Positions 44,534-54,399 of a DNA stretch of 64,000 nt are shown in pieces. The DNA comes from Oegoconia quadripuncta. Its lineage: Eukaryota; Arthropoda; Insecta; Lepidoptera; Autostichidae. The stretch's first letter is position 1. Every line of letters starts with the position of its first letter. The stretch covers positions 19,488,005 through 19,552,004 of the forward strand of contig OX438757.1 of the NCBI GenBank assembly GCA_949316235.1. Reading direction: 5' to 3'. Under the pieces are notes generated by a model that saw nothing but the letters and a program-made list of their open reading frames with translations, was not told where the DNA came from and searched no databases. The position numbers and the translations under genes are program-made.

Positions 44534-47500
44534 CTAGCGAGCGTTGCCGCCCCCCCGACGTCGCCTCCTGCGAGCGGGATCGGCCCTCTCCCGATCCCGC
44601 TCTGCGGCCTCCTTCTGGAGCATGACTGCCTCGCAGAAGGAGGCCGCTGCCCTCCAACCCTCCTCGCTCGCCAGCATAGCCGCGACTAATGCTGGCGGGG
44701 ACAGATCTCGTCCGATCCGGTCGACCAGGTCTCGACGCTCGGACTGCCACGCCGGGCAGTCCTCCAGCGTGTGCTGGGCGGAGTCCTGGTCGGACGCGCA
44801 GTGGTGGCATCGTGCCGTCTCCTCCCGTCCGATTCGACTCAGATACTCACCGAAGCACCCGTGCCCGGTGAGTATCTGAGTCAACCTGTAGGTGACGCAG
44901 CCTTTCCTCCCCATCCATGCTTCGAAGTTCGGCAGAACGGCTCCGACGGCGCGTTGGCGGGCGCAGCCTTGTAGCACAAGGCGCTCCCGCCAGAGCGTCA
45001 GCGCACGTCGGTGTGCGTTCTGCCGTAGCATTTCGAGCTCTCGGTTCGGCGCGACCCCCTCGGCGTCCCGTCCGACAGAACGGATGCGGTCGTAAACCGC
45101 CGCGTCCATGTCGGCCAGGATGTCGAAGGGTGGAGCCCGCGCTAGGACCGTCGCCGCCTCGAACGAAATCGTCCGGTAGCCTCGTACGATCCGGATGGCC
45201 ATCAGCCGCTGCAGGCTCCCGAGGAGAGCTCTGCAGCGGGAGGACCCCGCCAGGTCGCTGGACCAGACGGGGGCCCCGTAGAGGGCCATGGATCGCACGA
45301 CGCCACCGTAGAGGCGGCGAACTTCCTCCCGTGGTCCCCCGAGATTAGGTAGCAGGCGGTGCAACGCGCCCGCTACCTTCCGCACTCGGGGGACCAGGCG
45401 CTCGAAATGCTCTTCGAAGCCCCATCGGCTGTCCAGGGTGAGGCCCAGGTACTTGATGCACCGCCCCACCTGGACTTCAGCGTCACCTACCCGGAGTCGC
45501 GAGCTGGGTGGTTGCCGGCCTCGTCGGAGGCCATGGAACCATAGCGCCTCGGTCTTGTGAGGCGCTACCTCCAGGCCCAGCTCGCGTACCTTCCCGACGA
45601 CACATGCCACGCCAAGTTCGGCGAGCCGAAGCACCTCCTCGAAGTCGGTCCCCTCGGCCAACACCAGTGTGTCGTCTGCGTAGCAGACGACAGACAGGCC
45701 GGGGGGGAGACTGATGCGAAGGACCGCATCGTATGCGAGGTTCCACAACAGGGGCCCTAAAACGGACCCCTGTGGAACCCCGCAACAAACATCCCTCCGT
45801 GTTTCCACCCCGTTCCGACCAATAAACCTCACGGTCCTGTCGCGCAGATAGGCCCCGATAACGGCACGCAGGTAGGGAGGTACCTCGTGATATACGAGGG
45901 CCTCCCTGGTCGCCTGCCAGGGGAGGGCACCGAAGGCGTTGACGATGTCCAAACTCACCACCAACGCCACACCCCCCCCGCGGACCGCCGATTCCGACAG
46001 GGAGCGAACGAGGTTGACCGCGTCAACCGTCGATCGCCCCTGCCGGAATCCGAACTGGCGGTCCGACAAATCGGGACCCACTCGCGACAGGTGCCCGCTG
46101 ATACGAGCGGAGATAACTCTCTCGAAGAGTTTCCCCGTCTCGTTCAGCAGGCATATCGGTCGGAACGCAGAGGGATTGTCTGCGGTCCTTCCTTCCTTCT
46201 TCAGGAGCACCAGTCTCGCTTCCTTCCAGCCAAGGGGGAACACACCGTCACGGAGGCAGCTAGTGAATAGCTGCCTCATGCGGTTCCCCAGGATAGCCAA
46301 TGCCAACACCAGCGCCTTACCCGGGACTCCGTCGGGTCCAGGCGCGGTGTTTCGGGAGGCCAGCCGCCGAACGGCCCGGTCCAGCTCACCCTCCGTGACT
46401 TCGCAATCGTCGGACCGGGGATCCCGGCCCGACTGCGACGGAGGGTTCGAGGGACTATCCTGGACCCTTGGGAAGAGCGTGTCTACCACTCTTCCCATGA
46501 ATTCGGGGTCCAGGGTCTCCGTCAACGGAGGGACCCACGGTTTGAGCTTGCCCAGTACCATTCGGTACGGGCGCCCCCATGGGTCCCTGTCCAGTCCCTC
46601 GATGAGCTCTCTCCAGGACCGGGCCTTGGCCTCAGCTATAGCATCGCTGAGAGCCTTCACCGCGGCCCCGTACTCCCGACGCACTTCGGCTATCTCCTCG
46701 GCTGTGGCTCGCCGCCTTCTGCGGGCTCGAAGGTACGGGCGACGAGCTCTCGCGACCGCCGATCGCAGTCGCGAGATCTCTTCGCTCCACCAGTACGTCG
46801 AGCCCGCTCTGGCCGGCCGGACCCGGGGCATCGAGGCGTCGCAAATCGACACCATCGTGTCCCGGAACCAGGCCGCCTGCGCTTCCGGATCAGACGAGAT
46901 CTCCTCCTCCCCCCAGTCCGCGACGTGGGCTGCGGCCGCGACCATATCTCGGTCGAGCCGCTTGAGGGACCAACGTCGGGGAGGGCTGCCGTCCTGACGT
47001 GGGCGGGTAGGATGGCGGAGCGACACACCGAATACGATGTGTCGGTGGTCAGAAAGGTTGACCACCTCCTCCGCCACCCTCCATCCCGACACCATGTGTA
47101 TCGCAGAGGGAGTCGCCCATGACAAATCCACGATCGACTCCCCCTGCCATCGCACACAGGTGCTGACTGAACCCCGGTTTATCAACCGGAGGTCCAGTCC
47201 CGCCGCCCACTCCAGGAGGGTCTCTCCTCTCACGTCGTCCCGGGTGTCGCCCCACTCTCGCGAGTGGGCGTTAAAATCACCCAGGACGAATACGGGACGG
47301 GGGGCGCAACCGCGGATGCGGTTCGCCAGCCCGTCCAGGTATGCCTCGTACGCGGCGAGGCCGCAATTCGGAGAGATGTAGCAGCCCACTACGGCCGTGG
47401 AACCCCACTCCACGGCCACAAACCCCATCCCGCTCCCTAGGAGGGAGCAATGGAGGCCATCACCCCCAGCCCAATACACTGCAGCGGAGCCGTCGTCAGC

Positions 47501-47653
47501 CCCGAACCATCGAGGATGGTTCGGGACCGAGTAAGGCTCCGCTACCACCGCGAGGGCAACTGACCACTCCGCGAGCGTCTGCATCAGCAGGTCTTGCGCT
47601 GCGCGGCAGTGGTTCAGGTTGCCCTGAAGTATTATATTGGGCCGTGGGTCCAT
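44534..47653 (-). CDS. R1-clade ORF2: endonuclease and reverse transcriptase
   Basis: The intact 1039-residue frame begins with an apurinic-type endonuclease at 1-210: E39 in VVAEP, GDFNAHS at 125-131 and SDHRH at 201-205. Reverse transcriptase motifs are FRPICLLNE (497), FGFRQGRST (534), SLDIVNAFGALPW (567), GVPQGSVLGPLLWN (625) and catalytic YADD (658-661). A CCHC motif (C949, C952, H961, C966) lies near the C-terminus. The enzyme nicks the target and copies the element RNA onto it. The ATG overlaps the ORF1 stop in TAATG, as in SART1, where ORF2 is made by termination-reinitiation. No stop or frameshift is seen, so ORF2 looks functional. Confidence 0.93.
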   Translation of the reverse strand: MDPRPNIILQGNLNHCRAAQDLLMQTLAEWSVALAVVAEPYSVPNHPRWFGADDGSAAVYWAGGDGLHCSLLGSGMGFVAVEWGSTAVVGCYISPNCGLAAYEAYLDGLANRIRGCAPRPVFVLGDFNAHSREWGDTRDDVRGETLLEWAAGLDLRLINRGSVSTCVRWQGESIVDLSWATPSAIHMVSGWRVAEEVVNLSDHRHIVFGVSLRHPTRPRQDGSPPRRWSLKRLDRDMVAAAAHVADWGEEEISSDPEAQAAWFRDTMVSICDASMPRVRPARAGSTYWWSEEISRLRSAVARARRPYLRARRRRRATAEEIAEVRREYGAAVKALSDAIAEAKARSWRELIEGLDRDPWGRPYRMVLGKLKPWVPPLTETLDPEFMGRVVDTLFPRVQDSPSNPPSQSGRDPRSDDCEVTEGELDRAVRRLASRNTAPGPDGVPGKALVLALAILGNRMRQLFTSCLRDGVFPLGWKEARLVLLKKEGRTADNPSAFRPICLLNETGKLFERVISARISGHLSRVGPDLSDRQFGFRQGRSTVDAVNLVRSLSESAVRGGGVALVVSLDIVNAFGALPWQATREALVYHEVPPYLRAVIGAYLRDRTVRFIGRNGVETRRDVCCGVPQGSVLGPLLWNLAYDAVLRISLPPGLSVVCYADDTLVLAEGTDFEEVLRLAELGVACVVGKVRELGLEVAPHKTEALWFHGLRRGRQPPSSRLRVGDAEVQVGRCIKYLGLTLDSRWGFEEHFERLVPRVRKVAGALHRLLPNLGGPREEVRRLYGGVVRSMALYGAPVWSSDLAGSSRCRALLGSLQRLMAIRIVRGYRTISFEAATVLARAPPFDILADMDAAVYDRIRSVGRDAEGVAPNRELEMLRQNAHRRALTLWRERLVLQGCARQRAVGAVLPNFEAWMGRKGCVTYRLTQILTGHGCFGEYLSRIGREETARCHHCASDQDSAQHTLEDCPAWQSERRDLVDRIGRDLSPPALVAAMLASEEGWRAAASFCEAVMLQKEAAERDRERADPARRRRRRGGGNAR

Positions 47654-47655
47654 TA
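47651..47655 (-). promoter_or_regulatory. TAATG stop/start overlap between ORF1 and ORF2
   Basis: The minus strand reads TAATGG: the TAA ending the zinc-knuckle frame shares its last A with the ATG of ORF2. The same arrangement in Bombyx SART1 is known to give coupled translation. Confidence 0.85.
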
Positions 47656-49856
47656 CTGGGCCTCCATGGCCACCTCCACCGGGCTAACTAGCCCCGGCTG
47701 GGACGACTGGGATGTGGCGGGGGGAGTGCTGATAGCTCCCCCCTTCCTCCTTTTCGGCGGGGTGCACTTTTTGGCACCCAGCCGATGGTTTGACGGCCGA
47801 CCTAGGTCGGCGCAAACCGGGCACCTAGGAGCGCTCGCTGTGCAGTCCCGGGCCTTATGGCCCGGAAGACTGCATTTGTAGCAGCGAGCGCTCCTGTCCA
47901 CCCCCGTGGGGCACGTCGCCCTGACGTGCCCCATTTCGAGGCACTGGAAGCACTGTAATGGTCGTGCTGCCAGTGCCTCTGCTCGGACCAAGGCCCACCC
48001 CACCTGGACCCGCTGGGCGGCCGCCACCTTGCGGACCGCCGCAAGTGGGCCCCGGACCCACGCCGTGCCCAGTCGGTTGCGGCTGCCGCGAATTTCCCCG
48101 ACCTTAATATCGGCCGGGGAACAACCGCCCACCTCGGCCACCGCCGCGGCCACCTCAAATAGGGTGATGGACGGATGGATGGCGTAAATCGCGCGTCCGT
48201 GTCCCCCAAGGCCGACCGGAGTCGGTCGACTAGGGCGTCCGCCTTGGTGGCGCTGTCCGGGCCGGGGACCTCCAACACGAGGCCCCCATTGGCCGCCTTA
48301 CGCTGGCGGACCCCGGTACGAATGCCCAGGTCCGCCAGCTTAATTCTCGCCTTGGCCGTTGCCATCACGGCGGCTAGCGAGGTCTCGGAGCCCGGAGGCA
48401 CCGAGATCAGCACGGCCGCATCGGTGGGCGGTCGGGGCAGCGTCGGTCGCTTCCTCCCGACGGGAGGAGCGACCCGTGCCGCCGCGACAGGCGCCGCCGC
48501 TTTCCTGGCGGCCGCCTTTGCCTTACGGCTAACCACTGTGGCCCACGTGTCGTCTCGGGCCGTTGAAGCCGCTGGGGCCTGACTGGCCCCCGCAACCGGC
48601 ACAGGAGGTGGCTGCACGGCTGTCCTCTTTTTATTCTTCCTCCTCGCTCTCTTCTTCTTAGGAAGAAGAGAGGGGAGGACAGCGTTCGGCGTCGCGGACG
48701 CCTGGGATCTTCCCAGAGGTGGTCTGGCGCCCACCTCGGGGAAGAAACGGGCCAGTAGCTCGGACTGGAAGCGCGCAAATTCGCGGTCCATTGTGACCGT
48801 AATGCGCTCCCAGTCCCGGAGTTGCGGGTCAGGCGCCGCCTCTGTCGCGGCAGCCGACTCTTCCGGCTCCTTTCGGCTCGTCTGACGCGGCGCCGGCCTC
48901 GACTTCGTCGCCGATGGCGTAGGTGCCGGCACAGGTACAGGTGGCCGGTTAATCCACGTTGGCGCCGGCGCCGTTGATTTTGCGGGCGCCAATGATTTTA
49001 CTGGCGTCGGCGTCCTATCGGGCGCCGACGTCCGCGGGCCGCGCAGAGCCTCTGCCACTGTCTTCTCGCCGCGGAGCTCCGCGACCTCCGCGGCCAGCTC
49101 CACGATTCGAGCCGAGAGAGCCGCGACCTGAGCACAAAACTCTTTATTCTCCCGGTCGCGTTTCTCAGCTCTTCGGCACAACTCCTTTGTGCCGGCCTGC
49201 AGTGTTTGGCAGGCCAGCATGTAAGAGTTGGCCATTTCCGCCTTCGTGCTCCTGGGCTTGCTGAACGTCGTATCGACGTTCTGCAGACCCAGGAGCATTT
49301 TAGCTCCAACTTCCGCCGAGGGCAGGTGGCGCAGCTCCATGCTGGGCGTTCTTTTGGCGCTCACTCCGCCCTCCTCCTCCTCTGGACGCAGCGGTCTACG
49401 CTTTCGCGCCCGCCGCGTCGGTGTTGTAGGGAGCGAGGCCACCGACATTGCCGAGCTATCGCTCTCCTCACCTCGCTCCTCCCTCCCTATTTTGTTTGAA
49501 GTGGTCGGCCTCGAGAACACCAGCCTGAGGACTCCACTCCCCCCCGATGCTCGAGAGGAGGATCGCGACCGCGATGCCTCCTCCCCTCCTCCGGGCTCCA
49601 CAGCTCGGAGCCCGGGGCCAATGTCGCTGGTGTCGGCGCACGCTTTCAGGGCGCGGGCCTCTTCCGCCGGTTCGTCGAAATCCTTGTCGTGAGCTAGATC
49701 ATAGGTCCGGTTTTGGTCGCAAAGGTCATGTTGACGAGGGTCGGCATCCTGCCGACCCACGAGGCAATTTCTGCCCCCCCCCCAGAGTACGAGGGGCTGC
49801 CACCCGCCGCGGCGGATGGGCGGGATTCCCCCTTTCGGGGACCCGCCTGGGGACAC
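47653..49856 (-). pseudogene. R1-clade ORF1 (gag-like), frameshifted
   Basis: Two overlapping frames make up ORF1. From 49856 to about 48165 one frame has a low-complexity Pro/Ala/Arg-rich region and the domain with RPPTDAAVLISVPPGSETS, then IKLADLGIRTGVRQRKAA. After a shift near 48155-48175 the zinc-knuckle region continues in another frame to 47653: CFQCLEMGHVRATC, CYKCSLPGHKARDC and CPVCADLGRPSNHRLGAKKC. ORF1 protein normally binds element RNA. With the knuckles out of frame, this copy cannot make a normal ORF1 product unless ribosomes shift. The start at 49856 is the first ATG of the long frame. Confidence 0.85.
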
Positions 49857-50126
49857 ATTTTAAAATTGCCCTGGTCCATCATCTTCAACCCGATGCTCCA
49901 CATCGTCGTCTCTTTTTTCTGGGGTGAGCTCCCCAGTCAGCGCGCCCTAACGAGGACGCGCCCGCCCCGCCTGACAGGCCCAATATGGGCCCCGCCGGGG
50001 GTGCCGCTCTTCGTCTGGTCTCTCGCCTCAGGCCTGTCCGGTATGGGAAGCCCTGTCCGGCATAGCCCTGAGGGTCGTTGAGACACGCAAGCCCCTCCAC
50101 CACAAGGTGGCGACACGCCGGAGGGG
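49857..50126 (-). other. R1-clade 5' leader
   Basis: GC-rich untranslated region upstream of ORF1, ending directly at the target duplication. Runs of GGGGGG/CCCCCC and short self-complementary tracts (CCGGAGGGGATCC end) are present. It should contain the element's internal promoter, which cannot be located by eye. Confidence 0.6.
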
Positions 50127-50214
50127 ATCCATAACACAAGCCTAGATGCTTACGGTGGACCTAGATGGCGCTGTGTGTTTGTGCAAAGACATTTATTATT
50201 TATTATTATTAAGA

Positions 50215-50327
50215 CTCGGGACCAAATGTTCGTATTCATCATACAAACATTTACCCCTCGCGGGATTCGAACCCGCAACCGTTGGTTTAGCTGATAGGGT
50301 CACTATCCACTACATCAATCGGTCGTC
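50215..50327 (-). repeat. SINE-B head fragment
   Basis: Minus strand tRNA-like head: B-box GGTTCGAATCCCG (50268-50280) and A-box region GATGTAGTGGATAGTG, preceded by GATGAATACGAACATTTGG-type sequence. Confidence 0.72.
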
Positions 50328-50359
50328 CATACCAATTATTCCAAATTGTATTTCTATTG

Positions 50360-50515
50360 ACTTATTTAAAAAGAGCAACCCCGGAGTTTCTTGCTCGTTC
50401 TTCTCTGGGGAGACTGCCTAGTGAATGAGCGATAACTGTATGTCGTGACGATTTCAAATGTTATTCTTATAACTTACGAAATAAAACATTTTTGGTTTGA
50501 TTTGATTTCACTTGG
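50360..50515 (+). repeat. LINE-J-like 3' end
   Basis: AAAGAGCAACCCCGGAGTTT, CGTTCTTCTCTGGGGAGACT and the TTTGGTTTGATTTGATTTCA tail. No coding portion. Confidence 0.68.
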
Positions 50516-50759
50516 TCAAAGTAATTGCGTCTAGGTCTTCCCCTTCCTCTCTTTCCATCAAATGTTCTTCAAAAAAATGTCGTGTCGTATTATGCATATC
50601 ATCTTTCCTTTCTACAGTTATATAAGTATTATTTATTTCTTGTAATGGTTATATTTCTTCAGGCTATCATATCATCAGGCTTCATATGCCAGGCTATTTC
50701 ACAATTAATAATGAAATTTAAAAACCTGTTTGTAATATAAAAATTTATGTATAATCAAA

Positions 50760-50940
50760 GCCTGATTTTAAAAGAGCAACCCTTCGAGTTTCTTGCTTGT
50801 TCTTCTCAGGGGAAAATTGCATTTTGAACAAGCAGTAACTTAAAAAATATAAAATTTACTATGTAAAATTGACTATTTTAAGTGTACTCCGTGTACCTAC
50901 AAAATAAAGCATTTTTGACTTTGACTTTGACTTTGACTTC
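50760..50940 (+). repeat. LINE-J 3' end with (TTTGAC)n tail
   Basis: AAAGAGCAACCCTTCGAGTT and the GTGTACCTACAAAATAAAGC tract match the minus-strand LINE-J end at 30373-30540. The tail is TTGACT repeats at 50915-50938. Confidence 0.75.
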
Positions 50941-50975
50941 ATTCCATTCGTTCACTGAATCACGGCTATACTGTA

Positions 50976-51342
50976 TGAGTTTTTTAGGGCATATTAGGTA
51001 AGTGAAATGGAAGGTATTGGCATAGGTAGTTTATTTTTTTTTTCTTCAAAGCCATAAAATATTATCAAACGTTGTGGCATTTGACGGTCGCGTTTGTAGC
51101 CTATTGCACATAATTATATCATTAAATTAAATAAATTAAAAAACTTGGAGAAAATTTGAGTTCCAATTAAAATTCGCATTATAGGAACACCAGGAATCCC
51201 GCCAGTCGCATATCAATCTCCGGTAGACGTGATTACCCAATCACTGTTTTGAAAAAAAAAAAAAAAAACTATACCTATGCCAATATCTTGTATTTACCTT
51301 GCCTAATATGGCCCATTTTTTTCCTTACGGTAAAAAAACTCA
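50976..51342. mobile_element. Possible MITE, imperfect inverted ends
   Basis: Left TGAGTTTTTTAGGGCATATTAGG...ATTGGCATAGGTA is mirrored by TACCTATGCCAAT...CCTAATATGGCCC...AAAAAAACTCA. Gaps of 10-15 bases separate the matching blocks. TA flanks the left end only. Confidence 0.45.
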
Positions 51343-51900
51343 TCCGATATAAACTATGTATGCAAATGTCAATATATACAGAAAATCGGGGGCATACGGC
51401 TAAAAGCTATAAGCTATGCTTTTGATTACATTCCAACACGTAGAGAACCCCGTGACGGTTCTAAAGCTAAGGACTTCCAACTCTTTAACCGTATACAACT
51501 CAAAACATTAATAACGAAGGCTTAGCGATTTATAATAAAACCTCGAGCCGCCTCGGATCGGCAACACTCGACATATTTATTAAGAAAACGATAAATCAAA
51601 GCAACAAAACGATCCCCCCAAACCCCCACAAGGAGGGATCTAGTTCACCCCCATCGTTGGGATGTTTCCACAGAAATTAATAGCAATACATCATTGACTT
51701 ACCAAACTAACTTTAGTATTTACAAGGTACATCTTTTGCATATTATCCAGGTCTTCACATGACAGACCTGGAAATACATGTATTTTTAAGAACCACCACC
51801 TACCGCCACCGGTGTATATCGGAATATATACCGGCGAATTCGGCAAAACAATTTATAGTAACGAAATGATGGATACCAAATAGACAGGGTACTGTCCGAA
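51343..51900. other. Unassigned sequence
   Basis: No gene or repeat is recognised. Confidence 0.25.
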
Positions 51901-51904
51901 ATCT

Positions 51905-52605
51905 GACTCGCACTTAGCAGACATTTTATGTATACGTTAGTAAATGTCCCACAACATAACCAGAGTTATATGTCTAATAGCAAATCAATATCAGAAGCCA
52001 TAGGTACCAGAGTAACATAAATAGATAGGATCAAAAAGTTAGGTGAAGCAACTCGTAGTCATAGCACAGAATTAATTAGCCCGAGTTCTCGAACTTACCA
52101 GGCATTCAAAAAATTTATTTGGAACCATAAACAAATCAACCATTCCTTGTTGGCTACGGAGCGCTAAAAAGACGTGTGAATAGGACTCACGTTTCTTTCG
52201 ATTCTATGGATGATATAATATTGCTTATCTCGTGAGTTTCCTAAATTACCCAACTCTTAAACGAATACGACCCTGTCCTGAGAAAACTGCCTATTTCCTT
52301 GTACAGTTTTCTGCTAAGTCGAGTCCATACCATTTGTTGCGTATAGTAAGTCACCTATGTCCAAACAAGCCGCGGCAAATGATCCGCGCCCCATTTATTT
52401 CAAATTGCCCGTGCCTGACAATGGCTCATGTCTATTTATGTTACCCTGGTAGCTTTGCGATATTGCCTAACGAATTTTGTTAATTCACACAAAATGTCTG
52501 TCAAGTGGGCGGGGGTAACTGCCTATGTATGAGGTTTCACCTAACTTTTCCAATTTATGTTACCCTAGTACCTATGTGTTAAAATGCCTGCTTGTGCGAG
52601 TCGTA
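51905..52605. mobile_element. Possible DNA transposon remnant with inverted ends
   Basis: GACTCGCACTTAGCAGACAT at the left and GACTCGCACAAGCAGGCAT (minus strand) at the right are mirrored. So are CATAGGTACCAGAGTAACAT and CATAGGTACTAGGGTAACAT further in, followed by AAAAGTTAGGTGAA. A third CCAGGGTAACATAAATA lies within the right half. About 700 bp, with no transposase recognised. Confidence 0.5.
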
Positions 52606-52624
52606 AACTCTGCTCTACTATTTT

Positions 52625-52929
52625 TTGTTTGTTTATGCACAACGGGTAGCTCTTGACCTCTATCACACCCTGAAGATGAAGCCAATGATGGAAGCGTACT
52701 GACCTGGAAACGCTATCTTCTTTGGAGAACTGGCTATCTTACCTCTGACAACCGGAACACAACAATGCTATTAACATTGCTGCTTGGCAGACCTAGGTAG
52801 CCAGGCGGACATTTAAAATGCCCTACCACCAACCGAACCGTGTACTTAAACATGTACCCCGCTGGGTATCGAACCCGCGACCTCCGAATCGTAAACCCAA
52901 TGTTGTTTACATTGAGCCACGGAGGCGGT
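52625..52929 (-). repeat. SINE-A, full length
   Basis: Minus strand with intact head (A-box and B-box in 52860-52925) and body. A stretch of about 20 bases near 52785 is deleted. Confidence 0.86.
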
Positions 52930-53215
52930 TAAATATATGGGCAACACGGCAAAATTAATAATTTTGTTTTACTGCTGATGTGTTCAGTACAGGAAACTTT
53001 ATTTATAACCAGCAAATAATCACAATAGCAGAAGAAAGATATATTCTTGCCTTGTATTTTATAGTATACCTTGTATATAATATTATAATTCATTTTAATT
53101 TTAATTTGTATATGCATAAAAATTAATATTGTACGCCTGTTAGAGGTAAGGACTGTCGAACCAATGCAACAATATTGTATTATGTACCACAGTTCCACAA
53201 TAAATTGATTCTGAT
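52930..53215. other. Unassigned AT-rich sequence
   Basis: A retroelement-like 3' end (CACAATAAATTGATTCTGATTCT) closes it at 53190-53217. No supported gene. Confidence 0.3.
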
Positions 53216-53219
53216 TCTA

Positions 53220-53435
53220 TCATCATCATCATATCAGCCACAAGACGTCCACTGCTGAACATAGGCCTCCAGAATTCCAGAGCAACCGGTTGGCTGCTGC
53301 CTTCATCCAGCGATTTCCAACGACCTTTATCAGGCTATCCGCCCATCTTGTGAGTGGACGTCCAATGCTGCGCTTGCCGGTGCGTGGTCTCCACTCGAGA
53401 ACTTTAATGCCCCACCGGCCATCAGTTCTTTGAGC
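53220..53435 (-). repeat. RTE-type LINE 3' end
   Basis: The minus strand encodes EWRPRTGKRSIGRPLTRWAD then VVGNRWMKAAANRLLW, and ends in an ATGATG tail (TCATCATCATC at 53219-53231). 5'-truncated. Confidence 0.75.
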
Positions 53436-53582
53436 TATGTGCCATGGCTACTACCACTTCAACATGCTTAGTGTTTATCGCACAAGCAATGTGTCGACCA
53501 ACAGTGTATCGGAACTACGATCTTTCGGACCACAGTTCTTCGCACGTTTCTACCCGACCGACCAGTCAAAAGAGAAAAAAAA

Positions 53583-53995
53583 TAAAACGGTTCAACGGCT
53601 TTTTGGCGGGGTCTCGGCGAGTGAAGTTGCATTTTTCTTTATAATTCTTATAATTTGTGCATTCTGACTTTTGAAGCTTAATAATGGCAGAATATTGTGC
53701 AGCAAACGTTAGTGATGGTGTACAAGTGAAGGGAAATGTAAATTAAAGTGCGTAACGAAGCTTTCGGGTTCCCACAAGAAGCCGCCAAAATCTTTTGTAA
53801 AGCATTCTGCCACTTTACTGAAGAATGACTTGACCATGACTAGACTCTGTATACGACGAATTACTTGTTTTGACTGAAACTGACTAATAAATTGAAGAAA
53901 TAAGAGAAATAAGACATGGCTGTATGGACTTAGATCCCTTTTCCTTCTGCGAAAGGAGTGAATAAAACAAAAAAAAAACGGTTCAACCCACAGAC
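53583..53995 (+). repeat. Short-ORF retroposon (family R), full copy with TSD
   Basis: Bounded by AAAACGGTTCAAC at 53583-53595 and again at about 53981-53993. It starts CTTTTTGGCGGGGTCTCGG, resembling a 5'TOP mRNA start, and ends in an A-rich run, the hallmarks of reverse-transcribed RNA. It contains a 20-codon frame at 53684-53746. No A/B boxes are seen, so it is not a tRNA SINE. Related pieces are at 54400-54765, 19725-19910 and 16800-16990. The parent RNA is unknown. Confidence 0.68.
53684..53746 (+). CDS. 20-codon frame in family R, copy 1
   Basis: ATG to TAA encodes MAEYCAANVSDGVQVKGNVN. The copy at 54469 has the same length and frame with three amino-acid differences and no indels. It may be a genuine micro-ORF of the parent RNA or a coincidence of recent duplication. 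It carries no recognisable domain. Confidence 0.25.
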   Translation: MAEYCAANVSDGVQVKGNVN

Positions 53996-54139
53996 AGGCA
54001 TAGGCTTCAAACACAACACCCTTCTTATTACGTCTTGGGTTTAAAAGAAACGAAGCTGCCTCTAATATCATACGAATAAGTAGCCGCTGAGTTTCCGAGA
54101 TTCATTAATTATTAATAGGTAATTATTTTGTTGGGAAAT

Positions 54140-54397
54140 AAATAAGACAATAATATGAATTGCACGAGAAAAGCGATGACCCCGACCGTGGGGCCGATAA
54201 ATCTTCGGCCCCCTGCCGTATTATCTATGGGGTCATTGGTGGCAGGTTATTACCAAACTTTGCCAATGCATTGTTGTCATTTACAGGAGTTGTGTTTATT
54301 TTTTTTTTTGATAATGACGGTAGGTATCTACTTCTTCGAACATTTTTTTGATCCGGTCGCACAAAGGATGCTGTAAGTTTGGAGCCTAATGTCTGTT
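54140..54397. other. Unassigned sequence
   Basis: No gene or repeat is recognised. GC-richer patch at 54180-54230. Confidence 0.25.
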
Positions 54398-54399
54398 TA

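Larger units (their letters stand above)
44104..50126 (-). mobile_element. R1-clade non-LTR retrotransposon, near full length
   Basis: A 6.0-kb GC-rich element in AT-rich surroundings: a poly-T (A-tail) of about 23 at 44104-44126, a 3' untranslated region to 44533, ORF2, ORF1 and a GC-rich 5' leader to 50126. The clade is inferred from the ORF1 zinc-knuckle layout, the ORF2 N-terminal endonuclease, the NAFGALPW-type RT motif and the C-terminal CCHC, all features of the R1/TRAS/SART group. It inserted into a SINE, not into rDNA or telomeric repeats. Confidence 0.9.
43894..50210 (+). repeat. SINE-C split by the R1-clade element
   Basis: The first part is 43894-44103: head with A-box TGGTGTAGTGG and B-box GGTTCGAATCCC, body to ATCCATAACACAAGCCT. 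The second part is 50127-50210, which repeats ATCCATAACACAAGCCT and continues with the tail TAGATGGCGCTGTGTG. The intervening 6.0 kb is the R1-clade insertion. Confidence 0.88.

Noticed and set aside
44163..49927. Many plus-strand ORFs of 60-350 codons
   Set aside because: They are antisense shadows of the GC-rich R1-clade ORF1 and ORF2; none shows a domain, while the minus-strand frames do.
53709..54071. Minus-strand 120-codon ORF and its relative at 54494-54784
   Set aside because: They are antisense readings of the family R retroposon; their similarity comes from the repeat and no domain is visible.
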